Source: an uncultured Bdellovibrionales bacterium
GTDB lineage: Bacteria > Bdellovibrionota > Bdellovibrionia > Bdellovibrionales > JAMPXM01
Assembly (NCBI GenBank): GCA_937927435.1
Contig: CALBDW010000145.1
Span: forward strand, 1-28,087
DNA length: 28,087 bases
Direction of reading: 5' to 3'
Shown: positions 15,569 to 22,103 of the stretch, one piece after another
How the letters are laid out: every line of letters starts with the position of its first letter
How positions within the stretch are numbered: the stretch's first letter is position 1
The notes under the pieces: generated by a model
What the model was told of the DNA's origin: nothing
The model's database searches: none
Seen by the model: the letters and a program-made list of their open reading frames with translations, nothing else
Translations under genes and position numbers: made by a program

Positions 15569-16852
15569 GTGAAAGTCGAAATCAAGGTTCCAGCGGTAGG
15601 TGAAAGCATCAACGAAGCAACCATTGGCGAGTGGTCGAAGAAGTCGGGAGAGTTCGTTAAGCGCGACGAAGTGATCCTGCTTCTTGAAACCGATAAGGCG
15701 AGCGTTGAGGTTGTGGCGCCCGTAGACGGCGTTTTGACCACGATGGCGAATCCGGGTGACACCGTGAGCATCGGCGCTGTGGTTGCCAGTATCGACACCG
15801 AAGGGGTCGCTACGGCGGGAATGGTTCAACCGGCGAAACAAACCGATCAAGCGGGTCCAGCTCCGGCTTCCGCGCCCGCGGCGGAAACTCCGGCGGCGGC
15901 CGCCAAGAAGCCGATCGCTCCGGAGTTGCAGCAACACTTGAGCCCGGCGACCCGCCGTGTGGTGGAGGAACGCGGGCTTGATCCATCGCAGATCAAAGGA
16001 ACGGGGCGCGACGGCCGCATCACGAAAGCTGACGCGCTTCAAGCTCCGGCCCCGCAAGGTGGATTGGGTGCGACGGCCATCGATTATGGGGCGCCGGCTC
16101 CCGCGAAGAAGACCGAACTTCCGCCGCTACCGAGCGCGAAACGCGTCGGCGAACGGGGTGAGCGCCGGGTTCCGATGACGACGATCCGCAAGCGGATCGC
16201 CGAGCGTCTCGTGCAAAGTCAGCAAACGACCGCAACACTTACGACTTTCAACGAAATCGATATGTCGGCGGTCATCGCGCTGCGCGAGAAGTACAAGGAC
16301 AAGTTCAAAGAGCGTTACGGTGTATCGCTCGGCTTCATGGGTTTCTTTGTTAAAGCCTGTGTCCTGGCGCTTAAGGAAATTCCCGAGGTCAACGCCTTCA
16401 TCGATGGTCAGGACATCGTTTACCACGACTACGTGAACATCGGGGTCGCGGTCGGTACTGATAAAGGTTTGATCGTTCCGGTCATCCGTGATGCCGACCA
16501 GCTCACGGTCGCGGAGATCGAACAAGCGATCCGCCACTACGCGGTCAAAGCGCGCGAAGGGAAAATCAGCGTGGACGACCTGGCCGGCGGAACGTTCACG
16601 GTCTCCAATGGCGGCGTATACGGCAGTTTGCTTTCGACGCCGATCCTCAATCCTCCGCAATCGGGTATCCTCGGCATGCACAAAATCGAAGACCGTCCGG
16701 TCGTTGTGAACGGACAAGTCGTCGTGCGGCCGATGATGTATGTCGCGCTCTCTTACGACCACCGGATTATCGACGGTAAGGAAGCGGTTACCTTCTTGGT
16801 GCGCGTGAAAGAAGCGATCGAAGACCCGAGCCGTTTGTTCCTCGAAATTTAA
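15569..16852 (+). CDS. sucB: Dihydrolipoyllysine succinyltransferase, E2 of 2-oxoglutarate dehydrogenase
   Basis: This core E2 enzyme transfers the succinyl group from lipoyl to CoA. Domains in order are one lipoyl domain (residues 1-76, lipoylated Lys in ETDKASVEV, K43), an Ala/Pro hinge, a peripheral-subunit-binding domain (LSPATRRVVEERGL to GRDGRITKAD), a second Ala/Pro linker, and the catalytic acetyltransferase-fold domain ending with SYDHRIIDG, which carries the HxxxDG active site. GTG at 15569 has GGGAG five bases upstream and gives 427 residues. A GTG six bases earlier (15563) overlaps that Shine-Dalgarno and is less likely. Only one lipoyl domain is present, as expected for SucB rather than most AceF proteins. 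Confidence 0.96.
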   Translation: MKVEIKVPAVGESINEATIGEWSKKSGEFVKRDEVILLLETDKASVEVVAPVDGVLTTMANPGDTVSIGAVVASIDTEGVATAGMVQPAKQTDQAGPAPASAPAAETPAAAAKKPIAPELQQHLSPATRRVVEERGLDPSQIKGTGRDGRITKADALQAPAPQGGLGATAIDYGAPAPAKKTELPPLPSAKRVGERGERRVPMTTIRKRIAERLVQSQQTTATLTTFNEIDMSAVIALREKYKDKFKERYGVSLGFMGFFVKACVLALKEIPEVNAFIDGQDIVYHDYVNIGVAVGTDKGLIVPVIRDADQLTVAEIEQAIRHYAVKAREGKISVDDLAGGTFTVSNGGVYGSLLSTPILNPPQSGILGMHKIEDRPVVVNGQVVVRPMMYVALSYDHRIIDGKEAVTFLVRVKEAIEDPSRLFLEI

Positions 16853-16859
16853 GAGAGTT

Positions 16860-16879
16860 GCGCCCTGAAAGCGGGGCGC
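16860..16879 (+). other. Intergenic hairpin between sucB and lpd
   Basis: GCGCCC (16860-16865) pairs with GGGCGC (16874-16879) across an eight-base loop. No T run follows, so it is more likely an mRNA-stabilising or partial attenuating structure than a full terminator. Confidence 0.4.
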
Positions 16880-16937
16880 GAGGGTGAAATCTCAAGGATA
16901 AACCTGCGCAGGCGTATCAGCGCGGGAGGGAAGAATC

Positions 16938-18347
16938 GTGAGTCAGTTTGATTTGGTTGTTATCGGAGCGGGCCCTGGCGGTTACACCGGCGCGATTCGC
17001 GCTTCGCAGCTGGGTTTGAAAACGGCCGTCGTGGAAAAGAGAAGTACCCTCGGCGGAACATGCTTGAATGTCGGTTGTATCCCCTCAAAGGCGCTTCTCG
17101 ATTCGAGCGAACATTACGCGATGGCCGTGCATGGGGAATTGGCTGTTCACGGCGTGAAGGCCCCGAAAGTCGAACTCGATTTGCCGGCGATGATGGCTCG
17201 TAAAGACAAGATCGTGAAGGAACTGACGAACGGCATCTCCTTCCTGATGAAGAAGAACAAAATCGAGGTCTTCAACGGTTGGGGATCGATCAAGGATCCT
17301 AACACGCTGATAGTGAGCGACCACTCCGGCAACGTCGCGGCGGAACTCAAGACGAAATACATCATGATCGCGACGGGCTCCGAGCCTGTTGAACTGCCTT
17401 TCGCGAAGCCGGATGGAAAGAAGATCATCACGTCGACCGAGGCGCTTGCGCTTCCCCAGGTTCCGAAACACCTGATCGTGATCGGCGGCGGAGTTATTGG
17501 TCTTGAGCTCGGTAGCGTTTGGATGCGTTTGGGCGCGAAAGTCACCGTAATCGAATACGCGCCGATGATCGCAGGAGCCGCGGATCAGCAGATGGCGAAA
17601 ACGCTCCATCGTGTTCTGCAAAAGCAGGGGATGGAGTTCTTGCTCAGCACTTCGGTGACCGACGTGAAGGTCTCGGGCGATACGGTCAAGGTTAGCTACG
17701 AAGGCCGTGACGACAAGAAGCCTGGGTCGATCGAGGGTGACGTGGTGCTCGTGGCCGTTGGACGTCGGCCATTCACGGACCGCCTGGGGCTTGAAAATGT
17801 CGGTATTGAGCGCGATGGTCGCGGCCGTGTCAAGGTTGATAAGCACTGGCGGACGAAGGTTTCCAATATCTTCGCGATCGGCGATGTGATCGAGGGGCCG
17901 ATGCTTGCCCATAAGGCGGAAGAGGAAGGTGTGGCCGTCGCCGAGTTCCTCGGCACGGGGTATGGTCACGTGAATTACGAGACGGTTCCGAGCGTGATTT
18001 ACACATGGCCGGAACTGGCTTCGGTAGGCCAGACGGAAGAGCAGCTCAAAGCTAAGGGGATCGCCTATAAAGTCGGTACGTTCCCGTTTACGGCGAACGC
18101 CCGGGCGAAGGCGATCGGCATGACGGACGGTTCGGTGAAAGTGATTGCCGACGCAGAAACCGACCGGATTCTAGGTGTTCATATCGTGGGGCCGCGTGCT
18201 TCGGACATGATCGCCGAGGCCGTGGTCGCTATGGAGTTCGGTGGCAGCGCCGAGGATCTGGCGCGTTCGTTCCATGCTCATCCGACGCTCTCGGAAGTCA
18301 TGCGTGAAGCGGCTCTGGGTGTCGATAAGCGAACGCGGCAGGCTTAA
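16938..18347 (+). CDS. lpdA: Dihydrolipoamide dehydrogenase (E3)
   Basis: The flavoprotein reoxidises dihydrolipoyl groups of E2 with NAD+. At 469 residues it has the usual length. Seen in order: FAD-binding GAGPGGYTGAIRASQLG near residue 9, the redox disulfide GGTCLNVGCIPSKALL near 40, the NAD-binding GGGVIGLELGSVW near 182, the second FAD motif IFAIGDVIEGPMLAHKAEEE near 310, and the catalytic HAHPTLSEV near the C-terminus. GTG has GGAGGG about seven bases upstream. An 85-nt gap with a hairpin separates it from sucB, but the strand, order and lack of a terminator indicate one sucA-sucB-lpd operon. It could also serve pyruvate dehydrogenase or glycine cleavage, as E3 often does. Confidence 0.96.
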   Translation: MSQFDLVVIGAGPGGYTGAIRASQLGLKTAVVEKRSTLGGTCLNVGCIPSKALLDSSEHYAMAVHGELAVHGVKAPKVELDLPAMMARKDKIVKELTNGISFLMKKNKIEVFNGWGSIKDPNTLIVSDHSGNVAAELKTKYIMIATGSEPVELPFAKPDGKKIITSTEALALPQVPKHLIVIGGGVIGLELGSVWMRLGAKVTVIEYAPMIAGAADQQMAKTLHRVLQKQGMEFLLSTSVTDVKVSGDTVKVSYEGRDDKKPGSIEGDVVLVAVGRRPFTDRLGLENVGIERDGRGRVKVDKHWRTKVSNIFAIGDVIEGPMLAHKAEEEGVAVAEFLGTGYGHVNYETVPSVIYTWPELASVGQTEEQLKAKGIAYKVGTFPFTANARAKAIGMTDGSVKVIADAETDRILGVHIVGPRASDMIAEAVVAMEFGGSAEDLARSFHAHPTLSEVMREAALGVDKRTRQA

Positions 18348-18374
18348 GAAGGTTTATCACAAAGAACTTGATAC

Positions 18375-18413
18375 AAAAAAGGGGTCGCTTTCGAGCGACC
18401 CCTTTTCTTTCTT
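18375..18413. terminator. Strong bidirectional intrinsic terminator after lpd
   Basis: AAAAAA, GGGGTCGCT, loop TTCG, AGCGACCCC, then TTTTCTTTCTT. The nine-pair perfect stem with a UUCG tetraloop (18381-18402) ends the sucA-sucB-lpd transcript. The A run on the other side lets it also end the convergent minus-strand gene. Confidence 0.93.
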
Positions 18414-19263
18414 AATTGATTTTCCGGAATTCACCTTTACCGGTTACGAAGTAGCTCTCGGTCATTTGAGTGTGTTTGAAAACGTTCCGGACGGTGTATT
18501 CGACTTGGAACGGCAGCGCCGGGACCGGATCGTCCGCCGTCGAAATGTTAACGGCGTCGCCGACAACCACGCGCGAATCAAGAGTGAAGCCGATCGCCAC
18601 TGAGACTTCGGTCGGAATCATTGTCAGGTTGCTGATATAGGCACCGCTTCCGAGGTATGAACCGCCGTAGTTCCACGCGATCGTGTATTTGTGGCGAACC
18701 ACGGTCGCGCCCAGGAGGTTACGCGCGACAACAGTGAACGTATAAGAAGCGGGGCCTTTCCATCCTTCGAGGCGCGCCCACTGGCTTTGATCGACCGGAA
18801 GAACGGCCACCCGGTTGGTCGAAATATTCGCCGTCGGCCTGTTATTGGCGATGAGTTGCCAAATGCGTTCGCCGACGGTGATCCACTGGTTCACGACCGC
18901 CGGATCCGTGAGGCTTGTGCTGTTGTTCGGGCGAGGAATGTTTTGCTGGTTGTTCTGATTCGGGGCCGGTCTCTGAGTCGAGTTTTGCGGAGCGGGCTGC
19001 TGCGGGATCTGCGGGAGTTGAACGACCGGCGGAACTTGCGGGGTCGGAACCGTTTGCATGAAGTTGGGGAGATGGCGTTGCGAGAAGAGGGATTTCAGTT
19101 TTTCGAGGGTGCGCTCGTCGGTTTCGACAGGCACGATCTCGATGGAATCGATCGTGTAATAGTTATACCGGTCCGCCTCTGAAACAAATCCAAACTCCGT
19201 ATCCGCGTTCGCTACGGAGCCGACGGCCAAAATTGTCGCGGCCAATGCGTTCAGAAACTTCAT
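18412..19263 (-). CDS. Secreted protein with Pro/Gln/Asn-rich linker, unknown family
   Basis: The 283-residue protein starts at ATG with AGAGGGGGGA six bases upstream. It has a signal peptide (MKFLNALAATILAVGSVANA, cleaved likely after ANA). Residues 20-65 form a first segment (YYTIDSIEIVPVET, LEKLKSLFSQ). Residues about 70-118 are a low-complexity Pro/Gln/Asn linker (for example PPVVQLPQIPQQPAPQN). Residues 125-283 form a second domain, probably beta-rich (YTFTVVARNLLGATVVRHKY, IAWNYGGSYLGSGAY). No cysteine or lipobox is seen. I do not recognise it. The tripartite layout suggests two folded parts joined by a flexible tether in the periplasm or outside the cell. It shares the lpd terminator and has its own upstream region. 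Confidence 0.85.
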   Translation of the reverse strand: MKFLNALAATILAVGSVANADTEFGFVSEADRYNYYTIDSIEIVPVETDERTLEKLKSLFSQRHLPNFMQTVPTPQVPPVVQLPQIPQQPAPQNSTQRPAPNQNNQQNIPRPNNSTSLTDPAVVNQWITVGERIWQLIANNRPTANISTNRVAVLPVDQSQWARLEGWKGPASYTFTVVARNLLGATVVRHKYTIAWNYGGSYLGSGAYISNLTMIPTEVSVAIGFTLDSRVVVGDAVNISTADDPVPALPFQVEYTVRNVFKHTQMTESYFVTGKGEFRKIN

Positions 19264-19294
19264 ATTTAATCCCCCCTCTACCGAGTGAAACGGA

Positions 19295-19312
19295 CGAACT
19301 TGTTTAAGTTCG
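19295..19312. repeat. Inverted repeat in the 5' leader of the secreted protein gene
   Basis: CGAACTT, loop GTTT, AAGTTCG: a perfect seven-pair hairpin or operator. It lies between a possible promoter (19367-19395) and the ATG at 19263, so it would be in the mRNA leader. Confidence 0.45.
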
Positions 19313-19366
19313 AAAAAGACCCTTTCGTAGCATTCGCGCGGAATTCTCCGTCGAACGCTGCCGTTC

Positions 19367-19395
19367 CGTTAGCAAGCAGGATGAAATGATGTCAA
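19367..19395 (-). promoter_or_regulatory. Possible promoter of the secreted-protein gene
   Basis: On the minus strand a perfect TTGACA (19390-19395) is followed after 17 nt by CTAACG (19367-19372), a poor -10. The -35 is convincing; the -10 is not. Confidence 0.25.
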
Positions 19396-19423
19396 ACGAA
19401 AGGAATAACGAACGATTGAAAAA

Positions 19424-19455
19424 GTCGAGACGACCTAAGAATTACTTAGGTCGTC
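19424..19455 (-). terminator. Intrinsic terminator of the HiPIP gene
   Basis: An 11-pair perfect stem (GACGACCTAAG, 19429-19439, with CTTAGGTCGTC, 19445-19455) has a five-base loop. Reading the minus strand, TTTTT follows within a few bases. It lies directly after the HiPIP stop codon. Confidence 0.75.
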
Positions 19456-19473
19456 GATAAAGGAAATGAAAAA

Positions 19474-19863
19474 TCAGCCTTTTACGTTCGGGTTTTGGAC
19501 CCAGCTGTTGCACCAGCCCTTCGCTTCCACTCTCTTACCCGGAAAAATTGTACAGGGCGCGGCCTTCGATTTCTTTGGATCTTCTTTAGTCTGATAGAAC
19601 TGGCAATTATAGCAAAATTGTTTAGCGCCTTCTGCCCCCGCGCGCTTCGGCCATTTTTTGACATCAACCTTCGACGCGTCAGCATGGTATCCGAGAGCCT
19701 TGGCTTGCGGATCGCTCTCCTGCACCAAGGGGAGATCTTGGGCGAACGCGACGGTGGGATCGCTCAAAAGGCGTGCGCCTAAGAAGGCTCCGAGGACTCC
19801 CGCGCCACTGATTTTCAAAAAGTCCCGGCGACTGCTGTTGTTTTGATCGTTGATGCTGGACAT
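19474..19863 (-). CDS. High-potential iron-sulfur protein (HiPIP), Tat-exported
   Basis: The 129-residue precursor has a twin-arginine signal, SSRRDFLKISGAGVLGAFLG, with likely cleavage after AFA. The mature domain has exactly four cysteines in the HiPIP arrangement: FCYNC, APCTIFPG and GWCNSW, which bind one [4Fe-4S] cluster. HiPIPs are periplasmic one-electron carriers in respiratory or photosynthetic chains; the partner here is unknown. AAGGAG lies six bases before the ATG. It appears monocistronic, with a good promoter upstream and an intrinsic terminator downstream, so it is probably expressed independently of its neighbours. Confidence 0.95.
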   Translation of the reverse strand: MSSINDQNNSSRRDFLKISGAGVLGAFLGARLLSDPTVAFAQDLPLVQESDPQAKALGYHADASKVDVKKWPKRAGAEGAKQFCYNCQFYQTKEDPKKSKAAPCTIFPGKRVEAKGWCNSWVQNPNVKG

Positions 19864-19931
19864 TTCTAACTCCTTAAAAGGGCTTTTCGAGATAAGGACG
19901 TTATCAACTGGTTTTCAAAATTCGTCAATGA

Positions 19932-19960
19932 ATTGAAAGTCGTGACGCGTTAAGTGTCAA
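19932..19960 (-). promoter_or_regulatory. Promoter of the HiPIP gene
   Basis: On the minus strand a perfect TTGACA (19955-19960), a 17-nt spacer and TTCAAT (19932-19937, four of six) precede the gene. A second candidate, TTGACG with TGATAA, lies closer to the gene. Either gives a short AT-rich leader. Confidence 0.45.
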
Positions 19961-20106
19961 AAATAATTTGCTCTATCGATTTTGAGAGTCTTTATCGCTA
20001 GGCTCGCCCACGTAGCGAGTGGTTCGACGGCACCGAAGCGGCGGCATCCGACCGGAACATTCCCGGAAGATCCGGTTATATGGACATAACGTCACAAGGA
20101 GGGAGA

Positions 20107-20376
20107 ATGCACAGCTGGCTTGAAGTTCAACCTTTGCCTTTTCCGGAAGCTTTCCGCGACCTCGCTTCTCTGAAATTGATCCTTGGGCTTGGGCTTTTCC
20201 TGGCGGGACTCTTGCTTTTTTCGATTTGGCGGGACCGCTTTTCGTCGTTACGGGATGAGGAAAAGACCCGTTTTCTCTTCTTTCATCCCTATGGCGGGTC
20301 CTGGCTGCTGGCGATTTTCGCGATTTGCGGCGGAATTTACTTTCTCTTCGATTCGATTTTCAGGTTTCACGCCTGA
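20107..20376 (+). CDS. Small two-helix membrane protein, hypothetical
   Basis: The ATG at 20107 is preceded by AAGGAGGGAGA, an excellent ribosome site, giving 89 residues. Two membrane helices are clear (LKLILGLGLFLAGLLLFSIW and WLLAIFAICGGIYFLFDSIF) with a charged, basic/acidic loop between them (RDRFSSLRDEEKTR). An upstream in-frame ATG at 20080 has no good site. I do not recognise the family. The two helices in a short chain would place both ends on one side, with the charged loop on the other. Confidence 0.7.
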   Translation: MHSWLEVQPLPFPEAFRDLASLKLILGLGLFLAGLLLFSIWRDRFSSLRDEEKTRFLFFHPYGGSWLLAIFAICGGIYFLFDSIFRFHA

Positions 20377-20404
20377 TCCTTGTTCTATCTCTAAAGGAAC
20401 GGGC

Positions 20405-20444
20405 AAAAAAAACGCCTGCAAAGGGCGTGTGGCCTTTGCAGGCG
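20405..20444 (-). terminator. Strong intrinsic terminator of the SPW-protein gene
   Basis: A 12-pair perfect stem (CGCCTGCAAAGG, 20413-20424, with CCTTTGCAGGCG, 20433-20444) is followed on the minus strand by eight T (A run at 20405-20412). No T run follows on the plus strand, so it acts mainly leftward. Confidence 0.92.
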
Positions 20445-20492
20445 GAAAACCCCGGGCCGGCTTTTCGTTAGCCTTGAGCTTCTCAGCCGTCT

Positions 20493-20903
20493 TCAGTGGC
20501 GAAACAAAGCATCGTGGTTGATCGCCGCTCGTTCTGCCGGGGTTTTGGCGGCTTCGGTTCTCGGTCTTGTCAAGGCGACCAATCCCAGGGCGCCGATTCC
20601 GAGCAAGATATGCCAAGCGTACTGGCCTGTCGTGATCACTTCACGGTACCCAAAGAGCGCCGGGCCCAAAATAATCAGCACTCCCAGAAGCGCGTCGAGA
20701 GTCATGTGGACCCCGAGCGGAATCACGTGCGCGACAGCGTAGTAATAATTGGTGAGCAGGCTGTAACCGATGAGAGCGACTCCTCCCCAAACGAAGAGGT
20801 TTCGAGCCGCCATCACCTCGGAGAATCCGAAAAGCCACGGTGAGACGATCAGGATCGCCCCGACCACATAATCGAGAATGTTATGTACTCTCAGTGAAAT
20901 CAT
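20493..20903 (-). CDS. SPW-repeat integral membrane protein
   Basis: The ATG at 20903 has AGGAGGT seven bases upstream and gives 136 residues. An upstream start at 20960 lacks such a site and adds an unrelated hydrophilic segment. The SPWLFGF motif near residue 22 and the related PALFGYRE near residue 82 are the paired repeats of the SPW family. About four membrane helices are visible (VGAILIVSPWLFGF, LFVWGGVALIGYSLL, LDALLGVLIILGPALFG, HILLGIGALGLVAL). The function of the family is not established. The C-terminus is hydrophilic (RPRTEAAKTPAERAAINHD), probably cytoplasmic. A strong terminator follows; the next gene upstream (HNH) ends in its own weak terminator. Confidence 0.85.
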   Translation of the reverse strand: MISLRVHNILDYVVGAILIVSPWLFGFSEVMAARNLFVWGGVALIGYSLLTNYYYAVAHVIPLGVHMTLDALLGVLIILGPALFGYREVITTGQYAWHILLGIGALGLVALTRPRTEAAKTPAERAAINHDALFRH

Positions 20904-21054
20904 CTGGCCCACCTCCTCGCTGTCCGCGCGCTTTGCGTCCACCGCAAGCGAGCGAATCAAATCCCTTCATCTCAACGTTTTACGCCTTCAAGAGAACGGC
21001 TGAAAGAGAGTGGGCGCGTGCTTAGGCGGCGAGGGGCGTTGTTACTGGTTGCTC

Positions 21055-21074
21055 AAAAACCGAACACATTTCGG
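21055..21074 (-). terminator. Weak intrinsic terminator after the HNH gene
   Basis: On the minus strand CCGAA, loop ATGTG, TTCGG, then TTTTT, directly after the stop codon. The stem has only five pairs. Confidence 0.4.
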
Positions 21075-21075
21075 G

Positions 21076-21573
21076 TCATCCCGTGCCCAAGTAAGGACGC
21101 CATTCTTCCGGAATGTCTTCCTCGATTTTGAATTGCGGTTGAACGATCGGTAACCAGGTTGGGATTTTCGGTTCGTTCAAAAGGGGCATCCCGGCCCCGA
21201 GCGGCGTTCGGTTTCCTTTCTTATGGTTGCAAGGCCGGCAGGCGGTGACCACATTGGTCCAATCTTTCCGGCCGAACCTGCTGGCGGGCACGACGTGGTC
21301 GAGAGTCAGCTCCTTCGGGGGAAAGCGTTTCCCACAGTACTGGCACGTGTATTGGTCGCGGAGATAAATATTTTCCCTTGAGAATTTTATGCGCGTGGCC
21401 CGGTAAGGAGCGATGTATCTCTTCAGCCTCATCACGCTGGGGATCTGGAAGGTGCGCGAAACAGTACGGACCCAAAGGGAGTGGAACTGGATAACTTCGA
21501 CTTTCCCTTGGAAGTAAAGAAGAAGAGCCTTCTGCCAATTCACGAGCTTTATCGGCTGAAAGCCGGAGTTCAA
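21076..21573 (-). CDS. HNH endonuclease-fold protein
   Basis: The 165-residue frame begins at a TTG (21573). It shows NSGFQPIKLVNWQKALLL at the N-terminus and a treble-clef HNH: CQYCGK near residue 77, LTLDHVVPASRFGRKDW near 89, then CRPCNHKKGNR. Two CxxC pairs bind zinc; the DH, N and H positions are kept, so nuclease activity is plausible. Stand-alone HNH proteins of this length are common chromosomal genes in delta-proteobacteria-like lineages and are not evidence of a mobile element by themselves. The start is doubtful: the codons just upstream (ARTLIL) continue the family's usual N-terminus, but no ATG, GTG or TTG occurs before the stop at 21700-21702. A CTG at 21612, after GAGGAAGG, is one alternative start. 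Confidence 0.85.
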   Translation of the reverse strand: MNSGFQPIKLVNWQKALLLYFQGKVEVIQFHSLWVRTVSRTFQIPSVMRLKRYIAPYRATRIKFSRENIYLRDQYTCQYCGKRFPPKELTLDHVVPASRFGRKDWTNVVTACRPCNHKKGNRTPLGAGMPLLNEPKIPTWLPIVQPQFKIEEDIPEEWRPYLGTG

Positions 21574-21920
21574 GATGAGGGTACGCGCCTTTTTACCGTT
21601 GAGCGGCGTCAGGCCTTCCTCACGGGCATTGACTTCGAAGGCGTCGCTCCTTGCCGAAGGGGAACTGTCCTTGCCAGGGACTCTTCGGCTTCTCCTTCTT
21701 TAATCATGGATCTCAATTTAGGAAAAATTCAAGGTCCAGATTTGCGAAAACCGATTCTGTTGCGGCTGAGCGGGGATCTTGCGACCGGATGTCTTAAAAC
21801 GAGAGAGTTTCCCGCCTGCGATTTTTGAACAGAGTCGCCACAGAGACTTTAAGGCGCGGTGAAGAGTGGTCGGCGAAATTCGTGGACAATCCGGGAGTGC
21901 AGAGACAAGGAGGACTCAGG
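21574..21920. other. Intergenic region with a nested hairpin
   Basis: No firm gene is seen. It holds the possible N-terminal extension of the HNH gene (to about 21612), a nested stem-loop at 21653-21689, and a plus-strand ORF of 40 codons from ATG 21706 to 21828 with no ribosome site, which I do not call as a gene. Confidence 0.5.
21653..21689. other. Nested stem-loop upstream of the HNH gene
   Basis: GCCGAAG (21653-21659) pairs with CTTCGGC (21683-21689), enclosing a second hairpin GTCC/GGAC (21667-21670 and 21678-21681). On the minus strand AAGGAG follows it directly, as in a structured 5' leader. On the plus strand TTCTCCTTCTTT follows. Confidence 0.45.
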
Positions 21921-22103
21921 ATGGGAACCTTTTTCTGGGAGTTGATGGTTTTCGTCGGTGGAGTTTTGGGGGCGACCGTCGGGTTTGCGATTCTCGCGCT
22001 CGTGTTTATTCTTCTCGCCGTTCCGTTCTGGTTGATGTACCGACGGAATCCTGAAAATGAACGGCTCAACAGGGGAGTTAGGGAGACTCGGCTGACTCCG
22101 TGA
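21921..22103 (+). CDS. Small single-pass membrane protein, hypothetical
   Basis: The ATG at 21921 is preceded by AAGGAGG at seven bases and gives 60 residues. One long helix (VFVGGVLGATVGFAILALVFILLAVPFWL in part) is followed by a basic-acidic tail (MYRRNPENERLNRGVRETR). The earlier in-frame ATG at 21825 would add 32 hydrophilic residues without a ribosome site. The 3' end overlaps the convergent histidine-kinase gene by 26 nt. I do not recognise the family. Confidence 0.6.
   Translation: MGTFFWELMVFVGGVLGATVGFAILALVFILLAVPFWLMYRRNPENERLNRGVRETRLTP

Noticed and set aside
13829..16057. 742-codon open frame on the minus strand
   Set aside because: It lies opposite sucA and sucB, is extremely rich in Arg, His and Leu, and has no family motif. 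It is a codon-bias shadow of the sucA/sucB genes.
17085..17969. 294-codon minus-strand frame
   Set aside because: Antisense to lpd, with shadow-like composition (Arg/His/Asp) and no ribosome site.
21706..21828. 40-codon plus-strand ORF
   Set aside because: No ribosome binding site, no hydrophobic or family pattern, and it lies in a structured intergenic region.
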